A stretch of DNA of 64,000 nucleotides from Xestospongia bergquistia (Eukaryota; Porifera; Demospongiae; Haplosclerida; Petrosiidae). The stretch is from contig OZ014411.1 in NCBI GenBank assembly GCA_963965975.1, forward strand, positions 1,535,001-1,599,000. Reading direction: 5' to 3'. The notes beneath the pieces were generated by a model. The model was not told the DNA's origin. It saw only the letters and a program-made list of their open reading frames with translations, and made no database searches. Position 1 is the first letter of the stretch. Each line of letters starts with the position of its first letter. Below, piece by piece: positions 22,701-33,315 of the stretch. The position numbers and the translations under genes are program-made.

Positions 22701-25700
22701 TGTACATGTTATTTATTACATGTACATGTAGCTATATTACAACTACATGTACTTAGAAATATTTAATAATGACAATTAAACAAGCAACATAGTTATAGGG
22801 AGTCACATTCCTCTATATTGTTATTGGAATCACATGCATGTGAAAGGGACCATGAGGAATTATTTATTTGCATTTGCTAATTATATTAATGCTGTACTAG
22901 TTTATTGTTTTTTCTATAGGAATTTGAAGGAACATACGATGGTTGGCTAGTTATGGGAGCATCGCATTAAATGCATGTACTGGGTAAGTATTATAGGACT
23001 TGGTACAACTGGCTATACCAATGAACAGTGGCCATTTTGTGGGGACATGTTTAGCAATGATCATGGCCTATAATCTTGTTAGCCTGCCAAGATTATACTT
23101 CTCATCAATGCTATATTAAGAGTTAACATATTCAACAAGTGTGATATACCAAGACATTTTATGTTTAACAGGATATGATGGACCACTAATGTCAAGTGCT
23201 GACATCTGGGTGTCTTTATTGTGTTTCTTTGGCAAATTACGTGTAACTTTGTGGTCTTCCAGCTGTTACGTTTAAACCAATTCTAAGTAGGTTTTATTTT
23301 GTGTTGGTGAACTAATAACAATCACTCTTAGAGTCCAAACTGAAACCAATAAAAATTAAATTGTTTTTAGTGCATGCTTCAAAAATTTCACAGATCATAA
23401 TAAAATGTTATAATTGTGTGTTGCCAATATATATTTAGGAATGAGTACAAACAAAAGATCTCTACTTCCATTCAATTCGTCTAGGTTCATCCACTCTCGT
23501 TTCTTGGTTATTATCCATTTCTACTGCCACATCTATTATTCTTTTGTGAGAAAACATTCTCAATAGTATTGTCAAGATTGCATTATACACCTATGTTATA
23601 TTAGGATGAGTGACGACTCCCATTGTGTCAATACTTTTCAACTGTTCAATAAGCAAATAAATTACAAATATATTATAATGACTTTTATTCAGATTACAAT
23701 ATATATAAACAACCTATATGGTATTATATTTTTCCTACTCCTTCTCATTACTCAAGAAAACAGCCAAACAATATAAACAAATGTAGACAAATGCACAGGC
23801 GGATCTAGGAAGGTACCTGGAGTGCACAGCAATCCGCATTTATTCTATAATAATATTCATGGTCAATCATTTAAGTCACACCCTGTAGATGATTTTAAGT
23901 ATATTCATAGCATATTCTTACAACCACGCCTACTTCTCACATGTAGCGAATAATATCGTGAATATGGCATAATATCTTCATTAATTTATAAAAAATATTA
24001 TACAATAATATATCCAGCAATGAATTAAGGAAGATACTCATTTTCCTCCACTAATCAGGAGTCAAAGTCTATACATATGATAAGGTATCTAAAAAACATG
24101 AGTGAGGGTTATGTAACCTGCTTGAGAGCTAAGTTTGCAGACTATCTCTTGTTATAACAACAACTCAATAATAATACTTATATAAATCAACTTATCTCTT
24201 ACAACGACAAGTCATATCTACTTAAATACAAAATCATACAGAACATTCTAAAGTTCTAGAGATTACATAAAATTTCACATATTAATATAATATTGTATAA
24301 CACAATGGTTTTCAACGGACAAGGTTCGTTGTAATACAATCGTTATAGTATTGTATAGCACAATGGTTTTCACTTGTTACAGTTAAATTGATGTCACAAA
24401 TCAAAAATAAATGTAAGGCAGTTCTTTGATAAAGAGAAAAAGAAGCTACATAAATACACTAAAGTGCTTAACCTCGCTTCGGTCTTATCCAGATCATTCT
24501 TTTTAGCAACTTCAAGTGACGTAATCTCACGTGATGCGCAAGATGATTGATTATTGATGACTCGGCATTTCTCTTCAATCCAAAGGCAAAAAGCTTTGCC
24601 TTTTAGTGTGTCTACTGGGTACTTTGCACTCTAATTGACAATAGGTCCAATACTTTTCAACTTCTTAGTAAAAGTTAGTGATAGTAGTGGTATACACCTC
24701 TGCTATACTGGGAAGAGTGATGACTGTTTCTTATAGTATCACACCAAATATCATTAGACATTTGCTACACTCTTCAACAGTTCTTCAACACATACAGGAG
24801 TGGTTAAGGTTAATAATAACAGATAATAGTCTGTCTGTTACAAGGTAGTGTACTTTGACCTATGAACACTATAAACAATAGTAGAACAGTAGAAACTTTA
24901 GAGACAGTAAAAGCACTAGTAATAGAACTACTAAGAAAACAATACTAGAAACATTAGTCACAATAGGAAGACTATTGCTAACAATAAGAATACTGTATGA
25001 CTGTTTCTTATAGTATCACACCAAATATCATTAGACATTTGCTACACTCTTCAACAGTTCAATAGCCAAATGATTTACATATGTAAGTGATTGTATTCAT
25101 ACTACAATATACAGACAATCTATATGTACTTAACTCTTGCTACTACTTATTGCTCAGGAAATAAGTCAACACAATAAAAAGGAACAGACAAATGGTAGAC
25201 AAAAGTTGGTCTGACATAACTGTAGCCATCTATAAGAACAGCACTCGTAGTTACTCCACCGTACTGACATACTTACTGTTTAAAATTAAAGTTATAGCTT
25301 TAATTGTACACGTTAAAACCTTTCCAAAGCGTCATCGCGTGATTCCATCCACGAAATTATTTCGTTAAAAAAGGGTTATTATGTGTTTGTCTACACTTAC
25401 CATAATTCTAATTAAGCAAATACAAAATTATATTAATAATATGAATATTATTATTATTATAACTATTATCATTAAATTAAATTATTGTATAATCCTTCCA
25501 TCCACTTCTATTGAACCATTCAATAATTTAGCTCAAATCAATAAGAGGGATTTATTACATAACATCACACTCATAATATAATATAAATAATATTTTAAAA
25601 TGTTTATACGAATCACAAACAAACTTTCATATTTATTAAAATGGTATTTGTAATGGTTCCATTTTCTTTTGTCAGCCATTTTTTTCTTCAAATAATCTAT

Positions 25701-26078
25701 ATTTTGCTTGTTTTTATAATGTGCATATGTAATTGTATTATTTAAATTTATTATTGTTACAATAATAACTTTTTAATTCTCAATCAATTTAATATGTCAA
25801 TAAATTCCAATTATAAAGATGATATTCAGGTTGGATGCTCTATTTATTATCATCTGTTAATCTTTTCTTTTTGATCAGTCATTTAAGCATAAGATCATTA
25901 TCAAGTATTAGGTGTATGAAAATAATTATTCACTGTCTACATGTATAGCTGAGCTAGGTAGCACTTATATATAAACCAGACTTATACTAACAATTTCTTT
26001 AAACTCTCATTTAGTAAGTAGTTTTTAAAAGAACAATTTGAAACAACATTATATACTTTATCACTCAATGATATATAA
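20692..26078. other. Long repeat-rich spacer, no convincing gene
   Basis: 20870-21180 is the divergent flank shared with 18600-18800. It holds a 93-residue plus-strand frame at 20892 that also fits an ATG exon ending GAACAT|GTAAGT, but it is not conserved at 18.6 kb. 21480-21800 recurs at 45640-45970. 22300-23700 repeats G-flank landmarks in diverged form. 23790-24660 looks unique, with a 'caggcggatctagga' motif (23801), direct repeats of 'tattgtata.cacaatggttttca' (about 24290 and 24350) and a hairpin AAGGCAAA/TTTGCCTT (about 24590). 25000-26078 is G-flank copy C. TA microsatellites lie at 21814-21857 and 22673-22698. Confidence 0.5.
24790..25005. repeat. Copy of 18830-19030 inside a duplicated flank
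   Basis: From 'acaggagtgg(t/c)taaggttaataata' to 'gctaacaataagaata' this matches 18830-19030. It is flanked on both sides by the same roughly 65-bp sequence starting 'gactgtttcttatagtatca' (24720 and 25007), so its arrival duplicated or recombined at that sequence. Confidence 0.7.
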
Positions 26079-26906
26079 TTATATAGTTTTGTTTTCATAC
26101 AATATTAACTTCACAACAATTAGATGAAAAATGTAGAAAATACAGCAATAAGAATAAAGAACATAGCAGGAGCAATAGCATGCATCATAACTAGATGGAG
26201 TTGGTGTAGCTACAGTACCACCAGAACCAGGTATTGTTGGAGGTGAAAGACTAGGTATAGCTGACTGACAAGGATCAGCAACATTAATACCACAGGAACT
26301 GACATCACTCTTAAAATATGGTGAAGTACAACATCCCATGTTTGTATTGAAGTTTGACACATATTGCTTACATGTTGAATTTGCTCTAGCACAATTAATC
26401 CCAGAATTAGTGAATGGACAAGCATTGGTTAAAACATTGATGAAATTACGATTGTTATCATAGCGGCGCAAATAAAGAACTTCACAAAAGTCATTGTTAT
26501 GCTTTCCACATGTTCCATGCCTTAAAAGATTAGTTAAATAAGTGAACAAGTCTCCTGTATAAGTGCAACGATAATAACATATTAAAGGGTCAATGCATTT
26601 GAGAACACAGAACTGGCTGTATGCATTGTTGAGAGCAGCAAGATCATTCACAGATGGAACACTGGATATATTGCCAGCTAATAGAGTAATATTGCATTCT
26701 GTTGGGTAGTTGTCTAAAATGGAAGAACAAGATTGACGAAGCATTACTGATAAACTTCTTTTATTGTTGATATTTCGGTAAATGCTTTTGTGAATGAATT
26801 CAACTGGATCTTTTGATAGCGTAATCTTTGCATCAACAACTCCATTTGAGATAATGATCAGGAAACTGACAAGTAACACACAGCAATTGTAGAATGATGT
26901 TGCCAT
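26079..26906 (-). CDS. G-family cysteine-rich protein, altered tail and lost promoter
   Basis: Collinear with the intact gene from MATSFYNCC through all 14 cysteines and the Pro-rich linker PSLSPPTIPGSGG. A 4-nt insertion ('agcatgcatcat', about 26180) then shifts the frame, so the hydrophobic GPI-type tail is replaced by a Cys/Tyr-rich end (DACYCSCYVLYSYCCIF). If made, the product would probably be secreted or differently anchored. I place the start at 26906, homologous to the other ATGs. An in-frame ATG at 26930 adds MLPFLKSR, but those codons lie in a hairpin made by an inverted copy of the start region. The TATA block of the intact gene is absent upstream. Probably a recent pseudogene. Confidence 0.65.
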   Translation of the reverse strand: MATSFYNCCVLLVSFLIIISNGVVDAKITLSKDPVEFIHKSIYRNINNKRSLSVMLRQSCSSILDNYPTECNITLLAGNISSVPSVNDLAALNNAYSQFCVLKCIDPLICYYRCTYTGDLFTYLTNLLRHGTCGKHNNDFCEVLYLRRYDNNRNFINVLTNACPFTNSGINCARANSTCKQYVSNFNTNMGCCTSPYFKSDVSSCGINVADPCQSAIPSLSPPTIPGSGGTVATPTPSSYDACYCSCYVLYSYCCIFYIFHLIVVKLILYENKTI

Positions 26907-26930
26907 TCTTGATTTTAAGAATGGCAACAT
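26897..26930. repeat. 14-bp perfect hairpin over the start codon of a G-family copy
   Basis: ATGTTGCCATTCTT (26897-26910), loop GATTTT, then its exact complement (26917-26930). The right arm is an inverted copy of the gene's start region. Homology to the sister gene's upstream region ends here. Confidence 0.85.
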
Positions 26931-28582
26931 TCAAGGTTGTATACAATTTGTCAGTGGTAAAATGTTTGTAGATGAATTATTTGGTTTGCTTTCATTCTCC
27001 AGTACAACAATAGCAAAGATATGTTAAGAGCACAAGATCCAAAACACTCATAGGACTACATGGGAGGTTCCGTAACAATTAACAACCAAGCTCTAATTAC
27101 ACACAGTGGAATAGAACTATATTGTTGATTTACAGTATTTCTACAATTAAAAAAACAGGTCGACTTTGACACACTGAGGGTTCAATAGATGTTGGATTAC
27201 TAGTTTGGTAATCAAAATTCCACTCATTTTATTTAACTATTGATTTCTTTATAAGCAGTGTCTATAGTCCCAGCAGGAAGTCAATACTTATTATCGATCT
27301 AAACACTACACCTCACCCAAACCCATAAACTATACATATCAAAATTGACTTCCTGCCTGTTTTCTAGCCACTAGACTACGTTGTTTACACTTCGCCCAAT
27401 ATTCTAATGAATATAAAACACCTTGGGGAAAAATAGAGCCATGTGAATACAAAGAACTACTAGACTAGTAAACTCTCTCATCAGTTTTCACCTATTTTCA
27501 CCTCATCATATTAGATCTACCTTAATTGTACGCATACTATCTTTTGTTTCTAAAGTTTATTCCATTAACACAAAGGTTATACCTTCAAACAAAACTTTCG
27601 CAGCTCGGTAGCAGTTCGTTTAGCCAGTAGCAAAACGTTCAGCACGAGGTAGACACCAAAACCAGTAGGCGTGTCCGATTATACAGCACTTGGGGTACGC
27701 ATTTTTAGCTTATCTATACTTTTTTGAAGGATAAAGATTTCAATGGACAATTGCATCATTCTGCAGACCGATGATTAGTGCTTGAATGTTATCATGTAAG
27801 ACCATACTTGTAAACTAGAATTTTTCAACCTACAAAAATACAGTCTTCTGTCCGATATTCCGAAATGTCAGCAAGTCATGTTTGAAGTGCCACTACTCAA
27901 GCGTGGAGACTCTGAAGCTCATGAATATTGGAGTAATAAAAGTACAGTTCTTTAGCTTTCATTTAAGATGCTAGGTGCTTTGATGAGTCACTCTTAGCAT
28001 TCAAACACAGTGTCCGAATACGTCCGAAAATTGATTTATTACTCTACCTTATTAGCAAACGCCATTAACTGTTTCAGCAAATGCCAATGAGTCTATGCTT
28101 ATCATTTTTGTACACAAATACGTACTATGTGTAGTTATATCTTAATGAATAGAAGGTGAGTGTGATTAGTAATTAAGTTTTTCATGCAATTTATACATAA
28201 AGTAATAAATGCATGTCCAAACAGCTTTTTTGGAAACAGTACTTCTGTAAAAACAAACTGTATGTGTACTATTTGCATAATAAATGATAACAATGCAGCC
28301 AATGTCATATTATACAAGTAAGGAAATTCATGCAGCATCTAAAATGATGTGATAACTCTTTTATTGAGCTGTTAATTGTTTAATTTTAAATCATAGCATA
28401 TTTTCTTGTAAAAATAAAAGTCTTTCTCTCAATTATTATTCTTTCCTTCAACATTTCTGTGTACTTGATAGAATTGGACAGGCTTTTAGTATGAGCAATG
28501 TGATCCAACGAACTCTTGTCCTGTAATAATAATAGTAGCTACTCTTATATTAATTGTTCTGTTTATATCAACAAAGGTAGTG
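26931..28582. other. Spacer, no gene seen
   Basis: Unique-looking noncoding sequence. 27273-27285 (GCAGGAAGTCAAT) and 27344-27356 (ATTGACTTCCTGC) form an inverted repeat 84 bp end to end, possibly a tiny MITE. 28460-28560 is a diverged copy of 32500-32600 ('agaattggacagg.cttcagtatgagcaat'). Confidence 0.5.
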
Positions 28583-29060
28583 TTACCACTCATTTTTTAG
28601 CCTTAGATTGTCCTCTACTTCTTATATTGTCCACTGGTTTTTGGATAAAACTTGTATCTGATAATAAGAAAATTGATTTTAATAGAACCAATCTTTTTTG
28701 AGCTGAGAAATCAACTATGTCATCACTAGTCACTGTTCCTACAGAGAATTTAAAATTACTCACCACTACATTATACAAAAGTAGATACCATTTGTTTTTC
28801 CAACTTTAGATATTCCTCTAGTCCTCATACTTGTATTGTCCATTGATTTTTGGATAAAACCTGCATATGGTAAAAAGCAAATCCACTTTAATAGAACCAA
28901 TCTTACATACCAATCTTTTAAGTCAAGAAGTCAACATTGTCACTACCAGTCACAGTACAGTTCCTATAGAAAGTTAAAATTACTCACTGCTACATTATAT
29001 ACACGAAAGTAGTTACCATTCATTTAATCAGCTTTAGATTGTTCTCTAAACTTCTAATGT
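28583..29060. repeat. Tandem repeat, 203- and 228-bp units plus a partial third
   Basis: Units start at 28583, 28786 and 29014 with 'taccatt(t/c)attt'. Each contains 'tttttggataaaacttg', 'aatagaaccaatctt', 'gtcact' and 'aaaattactcac'. On the minus strand unit 1 has an acceptor-like CTCTGTAG followed by an open stretch (GTVTSDDIVDFSAQKR and onward, to about 28590), while unit 2 does not stay open. It could be a duplicated minus-strand exon or simply a minisatellite. Confidence 0.6.
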
Positions 29061-29187
29061 ACTCACAGTTGCTCATACCTACTGCAATATCAACTGTGCC
29101 TCATTTCAAGACATATAACAGTCTTTATTACAAAGTAATCACATGCAGATATAATCACAGATATTAATATCTATAATATTAAGTTAT

Positions 29188-31078
29188 TTATTTTGTAGTG
29201 ACGATTCCATGAAAGCCACGATACTTTGATAGTGTTGTTCCTTTATATTCTATCTTCATAATAGTACTTGTAATAGTGTACTCTGTCTGTCCTTGACTAT
29301 TACAAATTGCATCAATTTTTGCAGTAAGTCCAGAATAGACAGTTAGGTAGTCAGAAGTACAGTCTGTAAAGTCAAGATCAGTATATAGAAGTCGGAAAGT
29401 TGGTTTCTTATTGTTAAGGAAAATATAATAGAAACAGTTAGCGGTCTGTGTATATTTCCCTGGGAAAGTACTAAGTGACGGCATTTGGTTTTCATTGACA
29501 AGACTAAAGCATGATTTAACTAACATATTTATGACAAAGCTATATATTGTTTACTTACTATAATTTGGTGGTTTAATACTGGAATATGCCTGTACTACTT
29601 ATAGTTAACTCCTCAGTTGATGATGTAATACTTGTTGTACCAGTACAGAATTTACCTTGTGATACACTAGTAGTATCAGGTCCATTAAATACTTCAATAT
29701 AACCATCATAACAGGCCTTGGACAATGATGATGATATTTGGAGATTAGACAATGTCAATGATATGACAAGAGTTTGTCAGAAATAATAATCTTCCAAGTA
29801 CAATTTGTATTTGGTAAAGATATTGTACCACTAGCATCAGTGAGAGTACGGGAACAATCTAGTGATTGTTGAATACATGTTCGATTATCAGATGATAGAA
29901 TCATATTAGATGGACAGGTACAATAATATGATCCTGCATGTAGTATTAACACATTTATGACTACATCCATGATCATCTGTTAGACATTCATTGGTGTCTA
30001 CAAAAAAAGATGACATGTGCTAGGAGATATTATAACTTATCTTTGCAAGTTCTATTATCTGATTTCAGTTGGAATCCTTTAAGACATATACAGATGTATG
30101 ATCCTAGATTGTTAATACATGCATGACTACATCCATGATAATTTGTTAAACATTCATTGATATCTGTAAAGAAGTCACAATTTACATCAGTAGATATTGT
30201 AACTTACCTTCGCAAGTTTTATTATCTGATTTCAGTTGGAATCCAGGTGGACAGGTACAGTAATAAGACCCCCTAGCATTAACACAGCTGTGACTACATC
30301 CACCATGTTCATCTGTTAGATATTCATTGAAACCTGAAAGAGAAATGCTCTCATTTCCTCAATATAATATATTTAAGTATTACTAATACAAGTCTTATTA
30401 TCTCTGAGTCCAACATCATTCTTTGTGGACAAGTACAGTAATATGATCCTTTAGTATTGACACAGTTGTGACTACAACTATGTCTGCCTGAAGTACATTC
30501 ATTGATATCTGACAAAGACATATCACAGCTACACTCTACATTTGCTACTTAGCATTACAAATACTATTTGACTCCTGTGTTCCCGGAGGGCAAATACACT
30601 GATAAGAACTAATTGTATTATTACATACTTTACCATTAGTACAAGTTACAGTTCCTTTAGCACATTCATTGTCATCTAGAATAACATAGCTATAATCTAT
30701 AGACTGACTCCTATACTTCCATACCAACACAGGAATGAAAATCTGGACCAAAAGTCAATCCTTTTGTACAGTTACAAATGTAGTCTCCATCATAATTGTA
30801 ACAGTAATGACAATTTGGTCAGGTCGTAGTGATAGACATTCATTGATATCTACAATACTCTGTTAATGGAGAACTAATATATATCACTTACCATTACAAG
30901 TCTTGTTATCATTAGCTAAACTATACCCATAATGACAACTACACACATAGCAACCAGCAGTATTTAAACATCCCTGACTGCAACCAGACTTTTCTTTATC
31001 TTTACATTCATCAGCTGATAATGACACAATGTCAGCACTGAAGACAATGAAATAAGTTCCTAAGAAGGGAACAAACAT
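29188..31078 (-). pseudogene. Secreted EGF-repeat/CUB protein gene, eight exons, heavily damaged
   Basis: The minus-strand exon order is: 1 (30892-31078, signal peptide and EGF); 2 (30725-30849, EGF); 3 (30553-30675, EGF); 4 (30384-30508, EGF); 5 (30208-30333, EGF); 6 (30041-30163, EGF); 7 (29559-29997, EGF and CUB1); 8 (29188 to about 29503, CUB2 ending in a TAA). EGF exons are phase 1 and begin DINEC-like, as in calcium-binding EGF. Introns are about 35-70 nt (intron 1 is 42). Lesions: 1-nt loss in exon 2; exon 3 donor CTAAGT; frameshift in exon 4; first Cys of exon 5 changed to Tyr; exon 6 donor ATAAGT; a 4-nt insertion and a CUB1 frameshift in exon 7. Likely ancestral role: extracellular matrix or adhesion. 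Assembly indels could explain some of the damage. Confidence 0.7.
30892..31078 (-). CDS. Exon 1 of the EGF/CUB gene: signal peptide plus EGF1
   Basis: MFVPFLGTYFIVFSADIVS forms a signal sequence. An EGF follows with all six cysteines: DEC, GC..GC, YVCSC, KTC. In this copy a Ser is replaced by Cys (NTAGCYVC, where the copies at 36110 and 41999 have NTAGS), adding an odd seventh cysteine. The exon ends TGTAATG|GTAAGTG. The copies at 36110-36296 and 41999-42185 are nearly identical. Confidence 0.75.
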
Positions 31079-31439
31079 TAATTATAAAGACAAAATGGTT
31101 AGCAAATATCAAATAATTTCCTTTGTACATTTTTTGCTAAATGGGTACATGTACAGGATCATGTGGGATAGACATAGGTCCCAAAGTACCATTAGATGAC
31201 ATTTAAAGCATGTTCTTTTTGAACTATTTTGAAAGTGATAGGTTGTCATGTGATCTAGCACAAACATGTAACTGCGTGGCTTAAAAGAATTAAACTGGCT
31301 ACTTAAAAGATTGTTTCTTTTTTGTTGCAATTGTTCCTATAAAATCAAAAATTAATATAATTAGTAGTGTTGTTATAGTTTGCTTAAGCAGGACTAGTTT
31401 TATTCTTGACCTTTAAAAATATAATTTAATTTTAGTTAT
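31079..31439. other. Upstream flank of the EGF gene; no gene seen
   Basis: AT-rich and nearly identical in the three units (36297-36656, 42186-42540). It presumably contains the EGF gene promoter. I see no clear TATA box at a fitting distance. Small indels between copies break every open frame. Confidence 0.5.
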
Positions 31440-31915
31440 TTAAACGGCTCACAGATGCCAACTAGCGTTAATGATATTCACAGGCGAGAAACAGTGCGCC
31501 CCACAAGAGCATGAAGACAAAATCTGCAGTACATATAAAAGGAAACGAAAACCACCATGGATAGGTTGTGTTGTGGGCCAGCGTTCTGCAATGCATCAGA
31601 CCTCTGAGATGGTTACCAGCATACTCTACGGAGTATCCGAAAGGCCGACTAGGATAGGGCTGGTAGTCTCCCTTTAAACGAGAAGAGGCTGGTGTATTTG
31701 TGGTTCCCGGTTCCTGAATGCGACATTCCCTAAGAGCTGGAATCCCGTACGGCTGGTTTTAAGTTAGGGCGATGCTCCAGCCAGGATTACCTCGCGAAGA
31801 CGAGGGTTACCAAGCCAGGTGGCGGTCCCAGCTAGCAATAGCAGGGAATCCTGGAGCCTAAGTGGAAGCCTGAGTGGGTGAGCGAGTAGGAATCGTTTGG
31901 GCAACACAACATGTT
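31440..31915. repeat. GC-rich conserved repeat element, copy 1
   Basis: A roughly 470-bp island far richer in GC than its surroundings, almost unchanged in the three units (36657-37132, 42540-43026). It contains a 68-codon plus-strand frame (31471-31677) kept in all copies, and a structured part with hairpin CCTCG-cgaaga-CGAGG (about 31790). It ends in AATAAATC. A diverged relative of the 3' half lies about 400 bp downstream (32150-32320), so the unit holds a dimer. It may be a SINE, a retro-copied structured RNA or an unknown element; I recognise no family. Confidence 0.5.
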
Positions 31916-33315
31916 TTTTTTATTTTTAATAAATCTTAACTTTATTTTAAACTACAAGAAATGTCAGTCAATCCAAAAGTTAATATTAAGTTTTAGTTGC
32001 TAAAAGTCAAAATTAAAGGATGTATTGGAAGTTCCTTTAATCTAATTTAAAAATTAATAAAATATTCAAAATACAATTGTGAGTATCCCTACATGTGTTT
32101 GCTTCCTAGTTCTACTGACAACGAGAGACCCTATCTTAAATCTTAGCTCAGCTGGTTTGAAGTGAGGGGGCAACACTCCAGCTAGTATTACCTCACCTTT
32201 GGACAAGGGTTACCATGCCATACAGTGGTACAGCCAGCAATAGCAACAAATCCTGGATAATAAGTTGGAGGTCCCACCATTGAGTCAGTAAGGTTGTTTG
32301 GAGTAACAAACATACCTTTTTTAAATGTTATAGAAATAAGTTTATATTACTTCAGAACATTTCAACTTTTGATGTTTTACAATATTAATTGATTAATTTT
32401 TAGAATTATTTGTCTAAATTGTAATAACTGTTTATTTGCCCTTTAACCACTTGAATTGTGGCCAAGATATTAAAGCTGCTATTTCTCTAACCATTAGACA
32501 GAATTGGACAGGTCTTCAGTATGAGCAATTTGATCCAGTAATATATTTAAAATTTGAACACACTCCTGTAATAAATATAATAGTAGTTGTTAATAGTAAG
32601 CATGTACTCTTAATTATTTGTGTTAAATTTAATTGGTTTGGAAATTTTAATACATGTAAAAAGACAGTATGCTCTTTAGCTAAGTTAGTTTGGCTGATTG
32701 ATGAAATGTTTTGTTTTATAGTACATGCACACATATATCTGTCTTATCTGACACTTCATTTATAAATTTAATGCCATGATTATTAATTAAACACAAAAAT
32801 CACCATATGTATTACAGTTGCTAAGCAACATCATGCTGTTACAAGTAAGAAGTTATTGTTTATTTTAGAGTACTTGTGATGATTGTTTTGGATTAAGTCT
32901 TCTATACCTAAACATATAAAGATTGTCAAGTACTCTTATGACTAACTTACAACCACATTTCTTACCACCATATACCAAAAGGTAATACTCAAATTCATTC
33001 CATTAATAGACTGAAGTTGAGTATTATACTGTCACACACACACACAATATATTATGTATGTTATACATGTATAATGGTATATCTGTATCAATAGATAACT
33101 GATAAATAAATATTTTATGTAGGCTAGTGGTATAAATGTACTGTAAAATATAATGTAAATGCATAGCCATTCACCTAGTAAGTGTAAATAGGCTGCTACA
33201 TATGGTGTATACTATAACGATTCACTAATTAGTGTAAACATGCTGGCACATAGAGTGTAAGCCTAGTGTCATTCAATATACAAATTTTGTCATTAAGGTG
33301 TATGACTTACAAAAT
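31916..33315. other. Noncoding part of triplicated unit 1
   Basis: Holds the diverged second half-element (32150-32320), whose hairpin arms have changed (ACCT..AGGGT retained). It also holds a segment at 32436-32765 with a 109-codon frame that is open in units 1 and 3 and starts later in unit 2 because of 'gagcaaaattgatcc'. The antisense frame is also open, so coding is doubtful. 33030-33060 is a short CA run. Confidence 0.45.

Noticed and set aside
23800-24660. 'caggcggatctagga' resembling the end of known hAT-type MITEs
   Set aside because: No inverted partner or target-site duplication found, so no element is called.
32140-32180. tRNA-like A-box 'TTAGCTCAGCTGG'
   Set aside because: No matching B box or cloverleaf; other copies read 'TTAGCACAACTGG', so it is chance similarity.
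32436-32765. 109-codon frame repeated in the triplicated units
   Set aside because: The antisense frame is also open, unit 2 is frame-altered, and the content is low-complexity hydrophobic with no recognisable pattern.
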